Shown one piece after another: positions 1 to 12,067 of a DNA stretch of 64,000 nt. The stretch covers positions 48,511,093 to 48,575,092 of the forward strand of contig NC_064821.1 of the NCBI RefSeq assembly GCF_024166365.1, given 5' to 3'. The translations under genes and the position numbers were made by a program. The notes beneath the pieces were generated by a model. It was not told where the DNA came from, ran no database searches, and saw only the letters and a program-made list of their open reading frames with translations. The DNA is from Elephas maximus indicus (Eukaryota; Chordata; Mammalia; Proboscidea; Elephantidae). Position 1 is the first letter of the stretch. The number at the start of each line of letters is the position of its first letter.

Positions 1-305
1 CCAACCCCTGCTGCTACGTGAATCAGGAGAAGCCTCTATCCTGATCCACAGACTTGAGACATTCCAGCCTCTACAACCTCGTAAGCCATTTCCTTGATAT
101 AAATCTCTCTCTCTATATATATATATTTATACACTTTACTGGTTTTGCTTCTCTAGAGAACCAAGCCTAAGACATCCAGTATGACCTCACATTAACTAAG
201 TACCTCTGCAAAGATCCTATTTCCAAATAAGGTCACATTCACAGGTACTAGGCATTAGAACTTCAACATATCTTCTTGGGGAACACAATTCAATTTGTAA
301 CAGTG
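1..305 (-). repeat. MaLR (MLT1-like) LTR relic with adjoining TA-rich stretch
   Basis: About 160-305 read on the minus strand resembles the 5' part of an MLT1-type LTR (GAATTGTGTTCCCC, then CCTTATTTGGAAATAGG). Positions 1-130 hold another old repeat end and a short (TA)n run near 113-130. Too short to name a subfamily. Confidence 0.5.
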
Positions 306-610
306 ACCAAAGTAGAATACATTATTGTACCTGGATAAAAATGTGTTTGCATGTGGACTACAGCATGAAGGGGCAACTGAAGAATAAGAGTATGTGAGGT
401 CCTTGTTTCTCCTAATAGCTTTATAAAAATCACATGATAGCATCTCTCCTCTAACTTCACGAGGAGAGAGAAATCAAGATCATAAGTATCAGCTCAAAAC
501 TGGTCCATGTGAGGTGGAGGTCAAACACACCTCCACACTCCAACCAATTCTGACACTAGCCATCCCTCCCATGGCACTCTCTATTTCTCTGCTCGGTTCA
601 ATAATTTGCT

Positions 611-1310
611 GCAATGGCCACACAGAACTCACAGACCATACTCACAGCTATATGGTTTATTAGGGAAGTAACAGGGTACAACTTGGGATCAGAAATGACT
701 CAGGATATAGTTCTTCGATCAGAACAGCTTCTTGGCTGTGCCACAGGCAGCCTGTCTCTCAACCCTTGGCCCTTCAGCCCCTGCCCTGCTCAGGCAAGTT
801 TACAAAGCTCTGTAGCCCCACCAATAAGTTCCTGGAGGCACCCCACTCTGCCAGTAAGCCTCAGGCTGAAGGCGCTCAGCTCTCTTCCTCTGTGGGTTGG
901 CACACCCGCTATAGCCAACTCACTCCATGCAGTGGGAAGCCCACCACACCATCTCGTGCTGTCTGCTGCCACCATTTCTCTGCCATTGGACTCTGCCATG
1001 CTTACTGCTGCTTCTTGCTGCTGCATGTTATCTCTCACTGTCTTCAGTGTTACTGCTCTCTCTGTCTCCTATGTCTAGGAGGTTCTCAGTGCAGGGACCC
1101 CAGCTCCAAAGGATGTGCTCTGCTCACAGATCTTTTTCTTCTTGATGGTAATGAGATTCCCCCCCCCACCCCCCGCCACCGCCTCATTCTGGGACTGACT
1201 CCCTTTAATCCTAGTCAGATGGCAAAACTGACCAATCCCATTGTTAGGGTTCCACATGCCTTATTTGCATAGTCCCACCTCCGCAAGTGGGCCACACACT
1301 TTTTTGCATT
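611..1310 (-). repeat. LTR-like dispersed repeat, copy 1
   Basis: Aligns by eye along its whole length with 44196-44820 (start CACAGAACTCACAGACC, then TTATCAG/TTATTAG, a CTCAGTGCAGGGA centre and a GGCAAAACTGACCA end). Its centre is also shared with 36885-36965. The AATAAA near the 640-660 end on the minus strand fits an LTR read on the minus strand. Open frames here are non-coding. Confidence 0.6.
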
Positions 1311-1317
1311 ATTAGTA

Positions 1318-1830
1318 GACTGTTCAGAGCATTCTGGCTGTACTTCTTCCAAGATAGATTTGTTCTTCTTTTGGCAGTCCATGGTATATTCAATATTCTT
1401 CCTAACACTATAATTCAAAGGCATCAATTCTTCTTTGGTCTTCCTTATTCATTGTCCAGCCTTCACATGCATATGAGGTGATTGAAAACACCATGGCTTG
1501 GGTCAGGCACACAAACAAATTTGTCTTGGAAGAAGTACAACCAGAATGCTCCTTTGAAGCAAGGATGGTGAGACTTTGTCTCACATATTTTGGACATGTT
1601 ATCAGGAGGGATCAGTTCCTGGAGAAGGACATCATGCTTGGTAAAGTAGAGGGTCAATAAAAAAGAGGAAGACCCTCAATGAGATGGACTGACAAAGTGG
1701 CTGCAACAATGGGCTCAGGCATAACAACGATTGTGAGGATGGTGCAGGACCGGGAAGTGTTTTGTTCTGTTGTACATAGGGTTGCTATGAGTGAGAACAG
1801 ACTCAACAGCATCCAACAACGACATAGAAG
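1318..1830. mobile_element. RTE LINE 3' fragment with an inverted 5' part
   Basis: About 1318-1510 is RTE sequence on the minus strand; 1512-1830 is RTE 3' end on the plus strand, ending in the usual CAACAACGAC tail. Both arms contain the same stretch of the element (TCTTGGAAGAAGTACA...CAGAATGCTC), giving an inverted repeat of about 40 bp around a spacer of roughly 150 bp. This is the form expected from twin priming with an overlapping junction. Confidence 0.75.
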
Positions 1831-1844
1831 AGTCCATTTCTTTG

Positions 1845-2150
1845 CCTTTTCCCGCTTCTAGAGGCCATCTGTATTTCTTGGCTCATGGCCTCAGTCTCCT
1901 ATCTTCAAAACCAGTAAAATCGGAGTGAGTCTTTCTCGTGTTGCAATCTTTCTGGTTCTCTGCCTTCTTCTGCCTCTGTCTTCCCTTGGACCCTCCTGGA
2001 TAATCCAGGGTAATTTCCATCTCAAGGCCAGTTTATTGGCAACTGTAATTCCATCTGCAATTTCAATTAACTTTTGCCATGTGACATACTCACAGTTTCT
2101 GGGGATTAGGGTGTGGACATAGCTGTGTATTCTGCTTTCCATAACTATCT
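1845..2150 (-). repeat. MaLR-type LTR relic
   Basis: Contains CCTGGATAATCCAGGGTAAT and GGGGATTAGGGTGTGGACAT, text typical of old MLT1-type LTRs on the minus strand. Ends are not defined. Confidence 0.4.
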
Positions 2151-2369
2151 GCCAGTTTATTTCTAAAGACATTTGAACGCCAGTCTACTGGATCTTTCAA
2201 CTTTATCGGCTGATCTAATTCTGTCTTCTTCTGGCACATCTCCTGTCTGGGTGGCTCACAATGCCTATACATAGTTTAATAGCATTTGATTGAACTCTGT
2301 ATGTCTCTCCTGCCTTTCTCTGAGTCTGCCACAACAACCAAGTCAAGCTGGTGGCAAAACCAAGCTCCT

Positions 2370-3470
2370 TCCTGCTGTTCCTTCTGCTTGAAACACTCTT
2401 CCCCCAGATCTCAGGTCAAATGTCACCTCCTGATTCCCTAAGACTATTGCCCCGAGGTACTCTTCAAACCTTGAACCAAAACTAATCTCCAAGGTCACCT
2501 TGTAGCTAAAATAACAAATTGGCTCAAAAAATAATGAATATCACCCGTAAGTACTGTGCTCCTTTAAAAAAAAATCACCTATATGAGATGAAATGTTCAA
2601 TAACTACTTTTAAACAAGGATAAGAACGTAAGGGGCAGGGAAACTAGATTAATGGAAACAACAACCAGAACAGAAATAATGAGAATGTTGATGCATTGTA
2701 AAGAATGTAACCAATGTCACTGAACAACTTGTGCAGAAATTATTGAATAGGAACCTAAACTGCTGTGTAAACCTTCACTGAAAACACAGTAGCATGTTAT
2801 TTTTTTAAAAAGTCACCTCCTAGCAGGAGATCAGTGGGATGCAGACCCCAAATTCTCATAAGAAGACCAAACTTAATGGTCTGACTGAGACTGGAGGAAT
2901 CCCAGCGGCCATGGTCCCCAGACCTTCAGTTGACACAGGACAGGAACCATCCCCGAAGACAACTCATCAGAATTGAAAGGGACTGGTCAGCGGGTGGGAG
3001 AGAGACGCTGATGAAGAGTGAGCTAATTATATCAGGTGGACACTTGAGATTGTGTTGGCAACTCTTGTCTGGAGGGGGGATGGGAGGATAGAGAGAGGGA
3101 AGCCGGCAAAATTGTCAAGAAAGGAGAGACTGAAAGGGCTGACTCAAGACGGGGAGAGTAAGTGGGAGTAGGGAGTGAGATGTATGTAAACTTATATGTG
3201 ACAGACTGATTGGATTTGTAAACGTTCACTTGAAGCTTAATAAAAGTTATTATAAAAAAAAAAAAAAGTCACCTCCTTGGAGAGATTCCCCCTAGGGCCA
3301 CCTTTTCTAGAGTAATCCCCACCCCTCAACTGGCACTCTCTAACACTACCCTGACTACTATCTGACATGAGTTTAAGTATTTCTTTACCTGTACTTTACC
3401 ATTAGATCCATTAGACTCACTGCCTGGCACAAAGTAGGTGAATGAATGAATGTCTGTGATTCGTGATGCT
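2370..3470 (+). repeat. L2-like relic split by inserted L1-type 3' ends
   Basis: 2370-2440 and 3267-3460 resemble one L2-type sequence (CACCTCCT...GATTCCCTAAG, then CACCTCCTTGGAGAG). The inserted block 2450-3266 holds two pieces: 2455-2815, one of four copies of a LINE 3'-end-like family in this window, and 2815-3266, which resembles an afrotherian L1 3' UTR ending in AATAAAAG and a poly(A) run at about 3254-3266. Confidence 0.5.
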
Positions 3471-4117
3471 CATGATAAGCCTCCATTCGTATACAAATCC
3501 CATCCATTCTTGAAGGCTAAACTTACAATGGACCTTTTCCTTGTAGGCCATTTCAGTTCAAATCCATTCATTCACCAAATGTTTATTAAGTGCCAACAAG
3601 TGTCAAGCTCTCTGTTAGGCATGGGAGCTGGCCAGAAGATTAAGATGATGCTCACAGCAGACACATAACTAGATACAATAGTCTTTCCCATCTGTTGACT
3701 CCTAACCCATGTTTCATTTTTGCACGTGGTTTTTATCTTCCTGGATAGACCATAAATCTCTTGAAGACAGAAAATGCCACGTGGGTATTACACTGTGTCC
3801 TGGTGCGGAGCAGAATGTTGGCTGATCTGAGCCCCTCAACAAGTGCTCTATGAGTTGGCTAAGAAATAGTAGAAGGGAAGAAGAAGGGGAAACACTTGTG
3901 TAGCTCTGTGGGCAAGAGAACTAAATTGGGCAGATTGCTAAAGTGAAACCCATGCAAACGAGGGGATCATGACAATGATTACCTGACTCCTCATAGTTCC
4001 CCCAGGAACTGAAAAACCAGTCCTCAAGGAAGCAGATTGAAGAGAGCAAGACCCTGTGTCACTAACATTCCAGATTGGAGCTTCAGATCTCTCTGTTCCA
4101 GAAGCCCTTCCATCACT
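3470..4117. other. No feature recognised
   Basis: AT-moderate intergenic sequence without recognised coding or repeat sequence; some short stretches look like very old interspersed repeats. Confidence 0.4.
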
Positions 4118-4121
4118 AACC

Positions 4122-4320
4122 AGAGCCTGCTGAGTTGATTCTGACTCATGGTGACTTCATGTGTGTGAGAGTAGAACTGTACTCCACAGGGTTTCCAATG
4201 GCTGATTTTTCAGAAGCAGGTTGCCAGGCCTTTTTTCTGAGGTGGCTCTGGGTGGACTTGTACCTCCAAACCTTTCAGTTTGCAGCCCTGTGCACTAACC
4301 ATTTGCATGGCCCAGGGACT
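4122..4320 (-). repeat. AfroSINE
   Basis: Minus-strand copy of the long AfroSINE type: tail end GAGTTGATTCTGACTCATGG at the left, tRNA-like head with CCAGGGAC at the right. Several percent diverged. Confidence 0.8.
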
Positions 4321-4792
4321 AATATGGCCAGGCTAGCCCCCTTCCCTGATGTCCATCTCCCAGAGGTTGAGCACCATCAGGATCCAGGGCAATGCAGTAA
4401 GGGCTTCACAAAGGGAAATCTATTCAATTGAAAGGACTGCCCTTTATTCTGTGATTGCATCCTTTCCACATAGTAAAATGTCCTTTTTTTAAAAAATACT
4501 TTTTTCTTATTATAATATCGATAGGAGCTAAATTTCTTTTCAATGTTCTTATTTGCAAAATAAAAAGTAGGCAGTCCAATGTCAGTCCACCAACTTTTGG
4601 TCTATGAAATCCTAAAGCATGGAAACCACTGTTCAAACCTACTTTCCAACTCCTAATCCGGGTTATAAACACGTAGCCTTGGGGCCGGCCACCCTTGTCC
4701 AGCTCTGCCACCTGCCCCACTTGGCCCTACTCTGCTCTACTGTCCCCACTGCCCAGACTCCTTCATTCAGAAACACAAAATAAGTGACTATT

Positions 4793-5565
4793 GCCCAGGG
4801 ATACTCTTCAAACCATGAACTGAAACTACCCTCTGAAGTCATCTTTAATCCTTTCATGACTGAATTAAAACTAAGAAGAAAAATTTTGTTAATATAATGT
4901 TTTTTCATTAATGGAATGCACACAGAATCATTGAGTATGTCTGAATTGAATATGTCCCTCTGGACTCTGGGGGTAGGACTGGTGGGATGCATATGTCCCA
5001 TTGGATTCTGGGACACATATGTGCTTCTGGACTCTGTGGTAGGTTGGTGGGACACATATGTCTCTACAGGATGCACCACCTCAGACAAGACCCTGTATAA
5101 AGAGTAATTTGCAGCACAGACACGTTTCTTCCATTTCAAACAGTTATATAGGTCCCCACCAGCTGGCAGTATATACTGAAAGTGGGAAAGAAGTTTCCCA
5201 ATAAACCCAAGAGGCAGAAATGTAGGTGGGACTTATATATCCTGCTGCTCACGGTAAAGAAAAAAAAGTTTAGTTCAAAATATAAAGAATGTCAATCTTA
5301 AGTATTGTGCTCTTTAAAAAAATTATCTACATGAAACCAAAGGGACAATAGTAATTCTAAAACATAAATGAGAAATTTAGGGTGCAGTGAGTCTAGATGA
5401 ATGGGGGTGAAACGACTACAGCAGAAATAATGAGAATTGACGCAATGCGAAGAATGTAACCAATGTCACTGAACAATATGTGTAGACATTGTTAAACGGA
5501 AGCATGTTTTGCATGTTTTGACGTGTATATTTTCACGAAAAATAAATTAAAAAACAAACAAACAA
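4793..5565 (+). repeat. LINE 3'-end-like family copy 2, split by a stretch with its own internal repeat
   Basis: 4793-4870 and 5250-5560 match the two ends of the family also seen at 2455, 18770 and 24130 (shared landmarks ACTCTTCAAACC, AGAATGTAACCAATGTCACT). The insert 4870-5250 contains two imperfect direct repeats of about 45 bp near 4961 and 5026, each with CTGGACTCTG and an ATATGTC motif; its class is unknown to me. Confidence 0.5.
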
Positions 5566-5814
5566 AAAAGAAACAATTATGTAATGAGCCCCCACTATGA
5601 GCCAGCCTGTTCTAGGCGCCATGGATACAGCAGTGAGGAAACAAGCTTGGTAATCCCTCCTGCCTTCAAGGGGCCTCCTAATTCTTCCAAACTGCCATTT
5701 CTCCTCAGACTTCACTTATCTTGGTACTCAGCTTGCTCCCCCGTCCAACAGTCTCCAAATTTTGAATACAAACCTCCAATATATGTATTTTTATAAATTA
5801 TAAACTTACACAGT

Positions 5815-6028
5815 GTCCTTGAGTAGAGCAAAGGGTTAAGCACTCAGCTATTAACCGGAAGGTTGGCAGTTCGAATTCTAACCAGAGGCACCTCAGAAGA
5901 AAGGCCTGGAGCTCTATTTCCAGAAGATCACAGCCTTGAAAACCCTATGGAGCACAGTTCTACTTGGACACACATGGGGGCACCGCGAGTCAGAGCTGAC
6001 TCGACAGCAGCTGGTTTGGTTTGGTTGT
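5815..6028 (+). repeat. AfroSINE
   Basis: Plus-strand long type with GGCAGTTCGAATTCTAACC (degenerate B box), ACCCTATGGAGCACAG and a tail ending GACTCGACAGCAGCTGGTTT. Confidence 0.85.
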
Positions 6029-6479
6029 TGGTTCATATAGATATACATGTTGTGGAAGTGATAAAACACTCAAACAGAAATTTCAAAGGAAGGAAGGAAA
6101 AAATAAGAATAGGCTCTAATATTTTTCCTCTGCCTCAGTTGTGGTTCTTGCTCTGGCAGTCTCCTTCTGCCCGCACTCCCCTTCAGCTGCCCTCCCTGAG
6201 GTCACCGGGTCATTGAATCCAGTGGACACTCCTTTTTTAGTCCCAATTAACTGCAGAGCTAACAGCTCCATCTTCCTTGGTGGCTCCTCTTTGTCCCTTA
6301 TTTGATGGGCTTCCCTCTCCCCCTTTTATCTTCCCAGTCTGTGTATTGTAGGTAATTTTATGCAGACTTGGGGCTTTAATTAATCTATTTCTGGATCATT
6401 GGGAAAGAATCTGATCCTGCCTCCTCTTGGGCTCCTTCTGTCTCTGCTTCAGGGGGCTGGAATAAGTCTTTAATTTGCC

Positions 6480-6815
6480 AATCAGGTCGTGGCACTCTTG
6501 GGCTCAAGCCGGCCAGCAGCTTCCCGTCACATTCAGAATAAAATTCCAACTCCTTCCTATGGCTTTTTTTCTCTGGGCCTCTTTTCTCTCTCCTTCTCTC
6601 TCTTTCTGTTCCAGCTCCACTTGCCTCTGGCTATCCCTCCAGGCATTTGCAATTGTTCCACAAAATACTCCTGTGTGTCCAGGCCCTTTTGTGGCCAGCT
6701 CCCAATATTCATTCGAGGAGGCCTTCCTCGACTTCCCTCTAAATACAGTAGTTCCTGTCTCTGTTACCCTTGCCACCACTACTCTATTTTTCTTTACCAC
6801 ACCTCTCACTCCACT
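6480..6815. repeat. L2-like relic
   Basis: Contains text typical of mammalian L2 (GAATAAAATTCCAACTCCTT, CAGGCATTTGCA). 6030-6480 before it shows nothing I recognise. Divergence is high; the call is by resemblance only. Confidence 0.4.
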
Positions 6816-6816
6816 T

Positions 6817-7202
6817 TATGAGTTGAATTGTGTCCCCCCAAAAACATGTGGTGGAATCCTAACCCCTGTACCTGTGGGTGTAATGTAACATAATGTAATT
6901 ATCTTCCATAATGCATTCTAATGTTATGTTAATAAGGCCATATCAGTGTAGGGTGGGTTCTAAACCTAATCACCTCTGAGTGATAAAAGGGGCAGATTAG
7001 ACACAGAGACAAACACATACTGGGAAGACAGATTCCATGTAAGGATCATCAAGAACCAAGGAACACCTGGGGCTACCGACAAGGAATCTATGTGGCGAGA
7101 TCCTGATTTGATCTTTTAGCCTCCAGAGCTGTGAGAAATTTTTGTTCTTTAAAGCCACCCATTTGTAATATTTGTGTTACAGCAGCACTAGATAACTAAG
7201 AC
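6817..7202 (+). repeat. MaLR LTR, MLT1-like, nearly complete
   Basis: Starts ATGAGTTGAATTGTGTCCCC, keeps the GGAATCCTAACCCC segment and the CTCCAGAGCTGTGAGAAAT segment near the 3' end, and ends GCAGCACTAGATAACTAAGA. About 385 bp. 7203-7640 after it shows no recognisable feature. Confidence 0.7.
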
Positions 7203-7639
7203 ACTCTACAACGTGGTTTCCTTCAGTGCCATATCCCTAAAGCCTGGAACAGTGTGTGGCACATAGTTGGTGCTGTTGTTTGTTTCTCCAACATCTACAT
7301 CCTGTTCTCCTGAGCTCCAGAAACATGTGGCTGACTCCCTTCTAAACATCTTTGCATGTTCCATGGGCTCCTCCAAAAACGTTAATATCTTGTCCCAAAA
7401 CCTGCCACCCAACTCCTGAATCCATTCACCATTGGCCCGCAGCAGAAACCTGGCAGGCACATTAGGCTCCTCACCTCTGATGACCAAGTGGCAACCAGAT
7501 CCTACTGGATCTCTCTCTGGATTCTCTACCCTGCCCACGCTGTCTCTGTTTGGATCCTCATTATTTCTTGCCAACTTATCTCCCTGCCCAAGACCCATCC
7601 CCTTCACATTCCTACCACAGCACTTTCTAAAACTCAGTG

Positions 7640-8260
7640 ATCATGTAACTCCAGGATTATCTTGAGGATCAAATTCAGACTCCTTAGGGTAGGACACAAG
7701 GACCCACAGGATCTAGTAAGCCCCCGCCTCCAACATTTCCAGCTTTACTTTCCGACCAAACTAGTTGGAGTTCCCCTAAACACCTCTGCGTCTCTCTCTG
7801 TGCTGTTCCCTCCTGGAACCTAAAACGTCCATTCTTTACCTTCTTACTATGTCTTCTCCAACTGGAGAAATCCAATTCATCTCTCTTAATTCCATACCTC
7901 TCTTCTGTGCTCCCATACCACCAGGCCTATACATCTCACCTCTCATGGTATTTACTAATCCATATGTATGCACATATCTATAGATAGGTCTGTATGTAAC
8001 CACCAGTATCTATATTAAGCTGAACATGAGTTCATACTGACGTCTTCAACTCTAATTCATTACCACATGGATTATTCTAGACTCCTCCCTTTGGTTATCT
8101 GTAACCTCCCACTCCAACAGTGAGATACCTGACTCTCACCATCTGCCATCCATTTACTTAATTGTTCAATCCAGTAGACACCTACAGTGGTCTCTCACTG
8201 TATTTTATTTGTGGGCTTATTGGTCCTCAAGATCAATGCTCATTCCCAAGCACTATTAAT
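7640..8260. repeat. L2-like relic, then unassigned DNA
   Basis: 7640-7900 has L2-type text (ATCAAATTCAGACTCCTTAG, TGCTGTTCCCTCCTGGAACC). 7900-8260 contains a short TATG-rich stretch near 7960-8000 but nothing else that I recognise. Confidence 0.35.
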
Positions 8261-8284
8261 AGCTAAGAGCACTTAATACATGCA

Positions 8285-10442
8285 CAGGAATCAAATCGAC
8301 GACATCCGTGGAAAGAGATGATGGAAAAGCTCAATATCAGTCAGAACAAGGCCAGGGACTGACTGAGGAACAGACCATCAGTTGCTCATATGCAAGCTCA
8401 TGTTGAAACTGAAGAAAATTAGAACAAGTCCACAAAAGCCAAAGTATGACCTTGAATATATCCCACCTGAATTTAGAGACCATCTCAAGAAGAGATTTGA
8501 TGCGTTGAACACTAATGACCAAAGACCAGAGAAGTTGTGGAATGACATCAAGGACATAACACATGAAGAAAGCAAGAGGTCGTTAAAAATACAGGAAAGA
8601 AAGAAAAGACCAGAATGGATGTCAGAAGAGACTCCGAAACTTGTTCTTCAATGTCGAGTAGCTAAAGCAAAAGGAAGGAATGATGAAGTAAAAGAGCTGA
8701 ACAGAAAATTTCAAAGGGCAGCTCAAGAAGACAAAGACACAGAGATAGAAAAGCAAAAGGGAAGAACACACTCGGTAATTCTCAAGCTGAAAGAATTGAA
8801 GAAAAAATTTAAGCCTTGAGTGCAATATTGAAGGATCCTATGGGGAAAATATTCAATGATGCAGGAAGCATCAAAAGAAGATAGAAGGTACACACAGAGT
8901 CACTGTACCAAAAAGAATTGGTTGATGTTCAACCATTTCAGGAGGTACCATATGATCAGGAACTGATGGTACTGAAGGAAGAAGTCCAAGCTGCACTGAA
9001 GGCATTGGTGAAAGACAAGGCTCCAGGAATTGACAGAATACCAATTGACATGTTTCAACAAATAGATGCAACGCTGGAAGCGTTCACTCATCTATGCCGA
9101 GAAATGTGGAAGACAGCTACCTGGCCAACTGACTGGAAGAGATCCATATTTATGCCTATTACCAAGAAAGGTGATCCAGCCGAATACGGAAATTATCGAA
9201 TAATATCATTAATGTCACATGCAAGTAAAGTTTGGTGAAGGTCATTCAAAAACAGTTGCAGCAGTATATTGACAGGGAAATGCCAGAAATTCAAGCTGTA
9301 TTCAGGAAGAGGACATGGAACCAGGGATATCATTGCTGATGTCAGCTGACATCTGACACTGTGTTTTATTGACCATGCAAAGGCATTCGACTGTGAGGAT
9401 CATAACAAATTAAGGGGAATACTGCAAAGAACGGAAATTCCAAAACACTTAATTGTGCTCATAAGGAGCCTGTACACAGATGAAGAGATAGTTGTTCGAA
9501 CAGAACAAGGGGATATGTGTGGTTTAAAGTCAGGAAAGGTGTGCGTCAGGGCTGTATTCTTTCACCATACTTATTCAACCTGTATGCTGAGCAAATAAAC
9601 CGAGAAGCTGGACTATATGAAGAAGAACAGGGCATCAGGACTGGAGGAAGATTTATTAACAACCTGCGATATGTAGATGACACAACCTTGCTTTCTGAAA
9701 GTGAAAAGGGCTTGAAGCACTTACTAATGAAGGTCAAAGACCACAGCTTTCAGTATGGATTACACCTCAATATAAAGAAAACATAAATCCTCACAACTGG
9801 ACCAATAAGCAACATCATGATAAATGGAGAAAAGTTGAAGTTGTTAAGGATTTCATTTTACTTGGATCCACAATCAACGCCCATGGAAGCAGCAGTCAGG
9901 AAACCCAAAGGCGCATTGCATTGGGCAAGTCTGCTGCAAAAGATCTCTTTAAAGTGTGGAAAAGCAAAGATGTCACCTTCAAGACTAAGGTGTGCCTGAC
10001 GCAAGCCATGGTGTTTTCAATTGCCTCATATGCATGTGAAAGCTGGACAATGAACAAGGAAGGCTGAAGAGGAATTGATGCCTTTGAATTGTGGTATTGG
10101 TGAAGAATGTTGAATATACTATGGATTTCCAAAAGAACAAACAAACCGGTCTTGGAAGAAGTACAGCCAGAATGCCACTTGGAAGGGAGAATGGTGAGAC
10201 TTTGTCTCACATACTTTGGACATATTATCAGGAGGGATCAATCCCTGGACAAGGATATCATGCTTGGTTACAAGCAAAAAAGAAGAAGACCCTCAGTTAG
10301 ATGGATTGACACAGTGGCTGCAACAATGGGCTCAAGCATAAGAATGATAGTGAGGATGGTGCACAGGATCAGATGGTGTTTTATTCTATTATACATAGGG
10401 TGGCTATGAGTTGGAACTGACTCAACAGCACCTAACAACAAC
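8285..10442 (+). mobile_element. RTE-type LINE, 5'-truncated, with a decayed reverse transcriptase
   Basis: The longest RTE copy here, about 2.15 kb. The endonuclease part is missing. 8382-8819 is the linker before the polymerase, rich in lysine and glutamate. 8918-9238 carries the RT start (DKAPGIDRIPIDMFQQ and ITKKGDPAEYGNYR). 9517-9786 carries the palm: [16 protein letters not shown] and the catalytic YVDD at about 9670-9681, where related copies have YADD. The frame is broken by stops and shifts between these blocks, so no active protein is made. The 3' end has the usual CTCAACAGCACCTAACAACA tail. Confidence 0.9.
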
Positions 10443-10489
10443 AGGCTCTGATTGAAACACTACCACCACATGAACTCATTCAATGCTCA

Positions 10490-10635
10490 CAACCATTATG
10501 AGATATTTATTAGTTCCATTGAATGTAAGAGGAAACTGAGGCACAGAACAGCCAAGCAACTTACCCAATTTGCACGATTAAGTGGCAGAGCCAAGGTTTG
10601 AACCCAGGGAGCAGACCTCCAGAGTCATGGCTAAA
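10490..10635 (-). repeat. MIR relic
   Basis: GAGGAAACTGAGGCACAGA followed by AAGTGGCAGAGCC and TTTGAACCCAGG is the core of a MIR SINE on the minus strand. Confidence 0.7.
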
Positions 10636-10894
10636 GTTCATAGCCCCCACTCCTCCACTCCAAGACAGAGGAGATGCAGTTCATGTTAGCTGAATGGATA
10701 ACTACTCATCAGTCCCTTGACCTCTGACATTCCGACCTTACCACTCCTCAGTGTTGTGAGTTTTTATCTTTGGCTCCTCTGTGCACCCTTCACATTATCG
10801 ATTCCTGCTGCCAGTCAAGGATGGTTCGACCACAACTTTAGCGTATTGACTTTGTCTGGGCCCTCACTGTTCTTATAAGCTATTTAATTCATTG

Positions 10895-11490
10895 GCTGTT
10901 GAATCCATATTCCATCTTTACAGACCAGTTCCCAATTCCCACTGCTGTTCTGCTGGCCTCTAACCCCTGCTTCCATGACTCCCACAGGAGGACTTTCACT
11001 CCTGCCAGAGCCATTTGGCCAGCTGTCCGTGCACTTCCCTTTTCCACACCTCAAGCTTTCTCCATATTTTTATACATACCCTACCCTCTCTTTACAACCC
11101 TTCCTTTATTCGCATCTATAAGGAAAGTCTGGAGCTCTGCTGTTGGGGTGCACAGGTATTCCCTCCTTCTTCCCTCCATCTCACCTTCAAGACCGCTTGG
11201 TTTCACTGTGCACCTGAAGACACGCAGAGGCTTCCCTGGTCTCACATTGCAAAAATCTCAGCTTAGCTACCACCTTCTCTTTCCCTCCCTTCCTTCTTCC
11301 AGCAAATACTGGCTGAGTGGCTGGATCTTCCATGTCAGGCACTGTTCTAAGAATTGGGGATTTGGGGAAAAGCAAAACTGACAAAATCCCTGCTCAAGGA
11401 GCTGACATCCCTTTTCAGTCAAACTGCCTAAAGGAGAAGGGAAATGGCCCTCCTGCCTTCCATCTGCTCATAGGAAATAAGCATGTCTTG
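10895..11490. other. Unassigned DNA with L2-like text
   Basis: 10895-11260 looks like an old L2-type repeat; the rest up to the SLC2A5 poly(A) region shows nothing clear. A search for SLC2A7 exons, expected downstream of SLC2A5 by human synteny, found none in 1-11490. Confidence 0.3.
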
Positions 11491-11491
11491 G

Positions 11492-12067
11492 CAAAAAGTG
11501 ATCCAATGTGTTTTATTGAAGCAATTCCATTTTGTTCTATCAATAGAATTTTGGACAAATGATCTCTGACTTAATCAGTGTCTCCATAGGGACCTGGTCT
11601 CCCGCTTTCTAGACATCACCTTTGTGGACATCTCGCTTTCCCAGACAGGTTTTTCTGGAGAAGTCTTTGATAAGAGAGTGTGAGCAAATGGCGGTGGCCT
11701 GGAAGATCCATGGGATTGGAGAAGAGTTGGTTTCTTTGGCAAAAGTCGATTCCTTCCATCTCTTCACTATAATAACTATTTTTGTTATCAAATTTGGTGT
11801 TATCAGGAGCCACAAAATGACTACCCCAGCCGGGCTGAGGAGCAGCTGTCCTTTATAACTAAGGGTCAGTGACTAGTCAGTCTGGAGAGAGATGGCTGAC
11901 TTGAAGAACAGCACAGAAGCCATTTGGACATTCCCAGCTGGGTGGGGAGGCCAGAGATGAGGCCTGCATTCCACACTGTACTTGTCCTTTTCTGGAAAAC
12001 TAGAAGTCAGGAAAGCAAAAGGAGGACGTTCCATGCAGACCCACATGACAGGCTTCCCCTCCCCTAG
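11492..12067 (-). other. SLC2A5: SLC2A5 3' untranslated region (predicted)
   Basis: From the stop codon down to about 20 nt past the first AATAAA on the minus strand. The interval is free of recognised SINE, RTE or L1 sequence, unlike most flanking DNA, which fits a constrained 3' UTR. The exact cleavage site is inferred. Confidence 0.55.
11512..11517 (-). promoter_or_regulatory. SLC2A5: Poly(A) signal AATAAA for SLC2A5
   Basis: First canonical AATAAA on the minus strand after the stop codon, about 550 nt downstream. Cleavage would be expected near 11490-11500. No earlier canonical hexamer was noticed between the stop and this site. Confidence 0.55.

Noticed and set aside
7960..8000. Short TATG repeat as a CRISPR-like or satellite array
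   Set aside because: Too short and irregular; an ordinary microsatellite-like stretch.
8382..9786. Reverse-transcriptase reading frames as a host gene
   Set aside because: They belong to a decayed RTE LINE with stops and shifts; no sign of domestication.
1..11490. Exons of SLC2A7, expected next to SLC2A5 by human synteny
   Set aside because: No GLUT-type protein text found on either strand; it probably lies outside the window.
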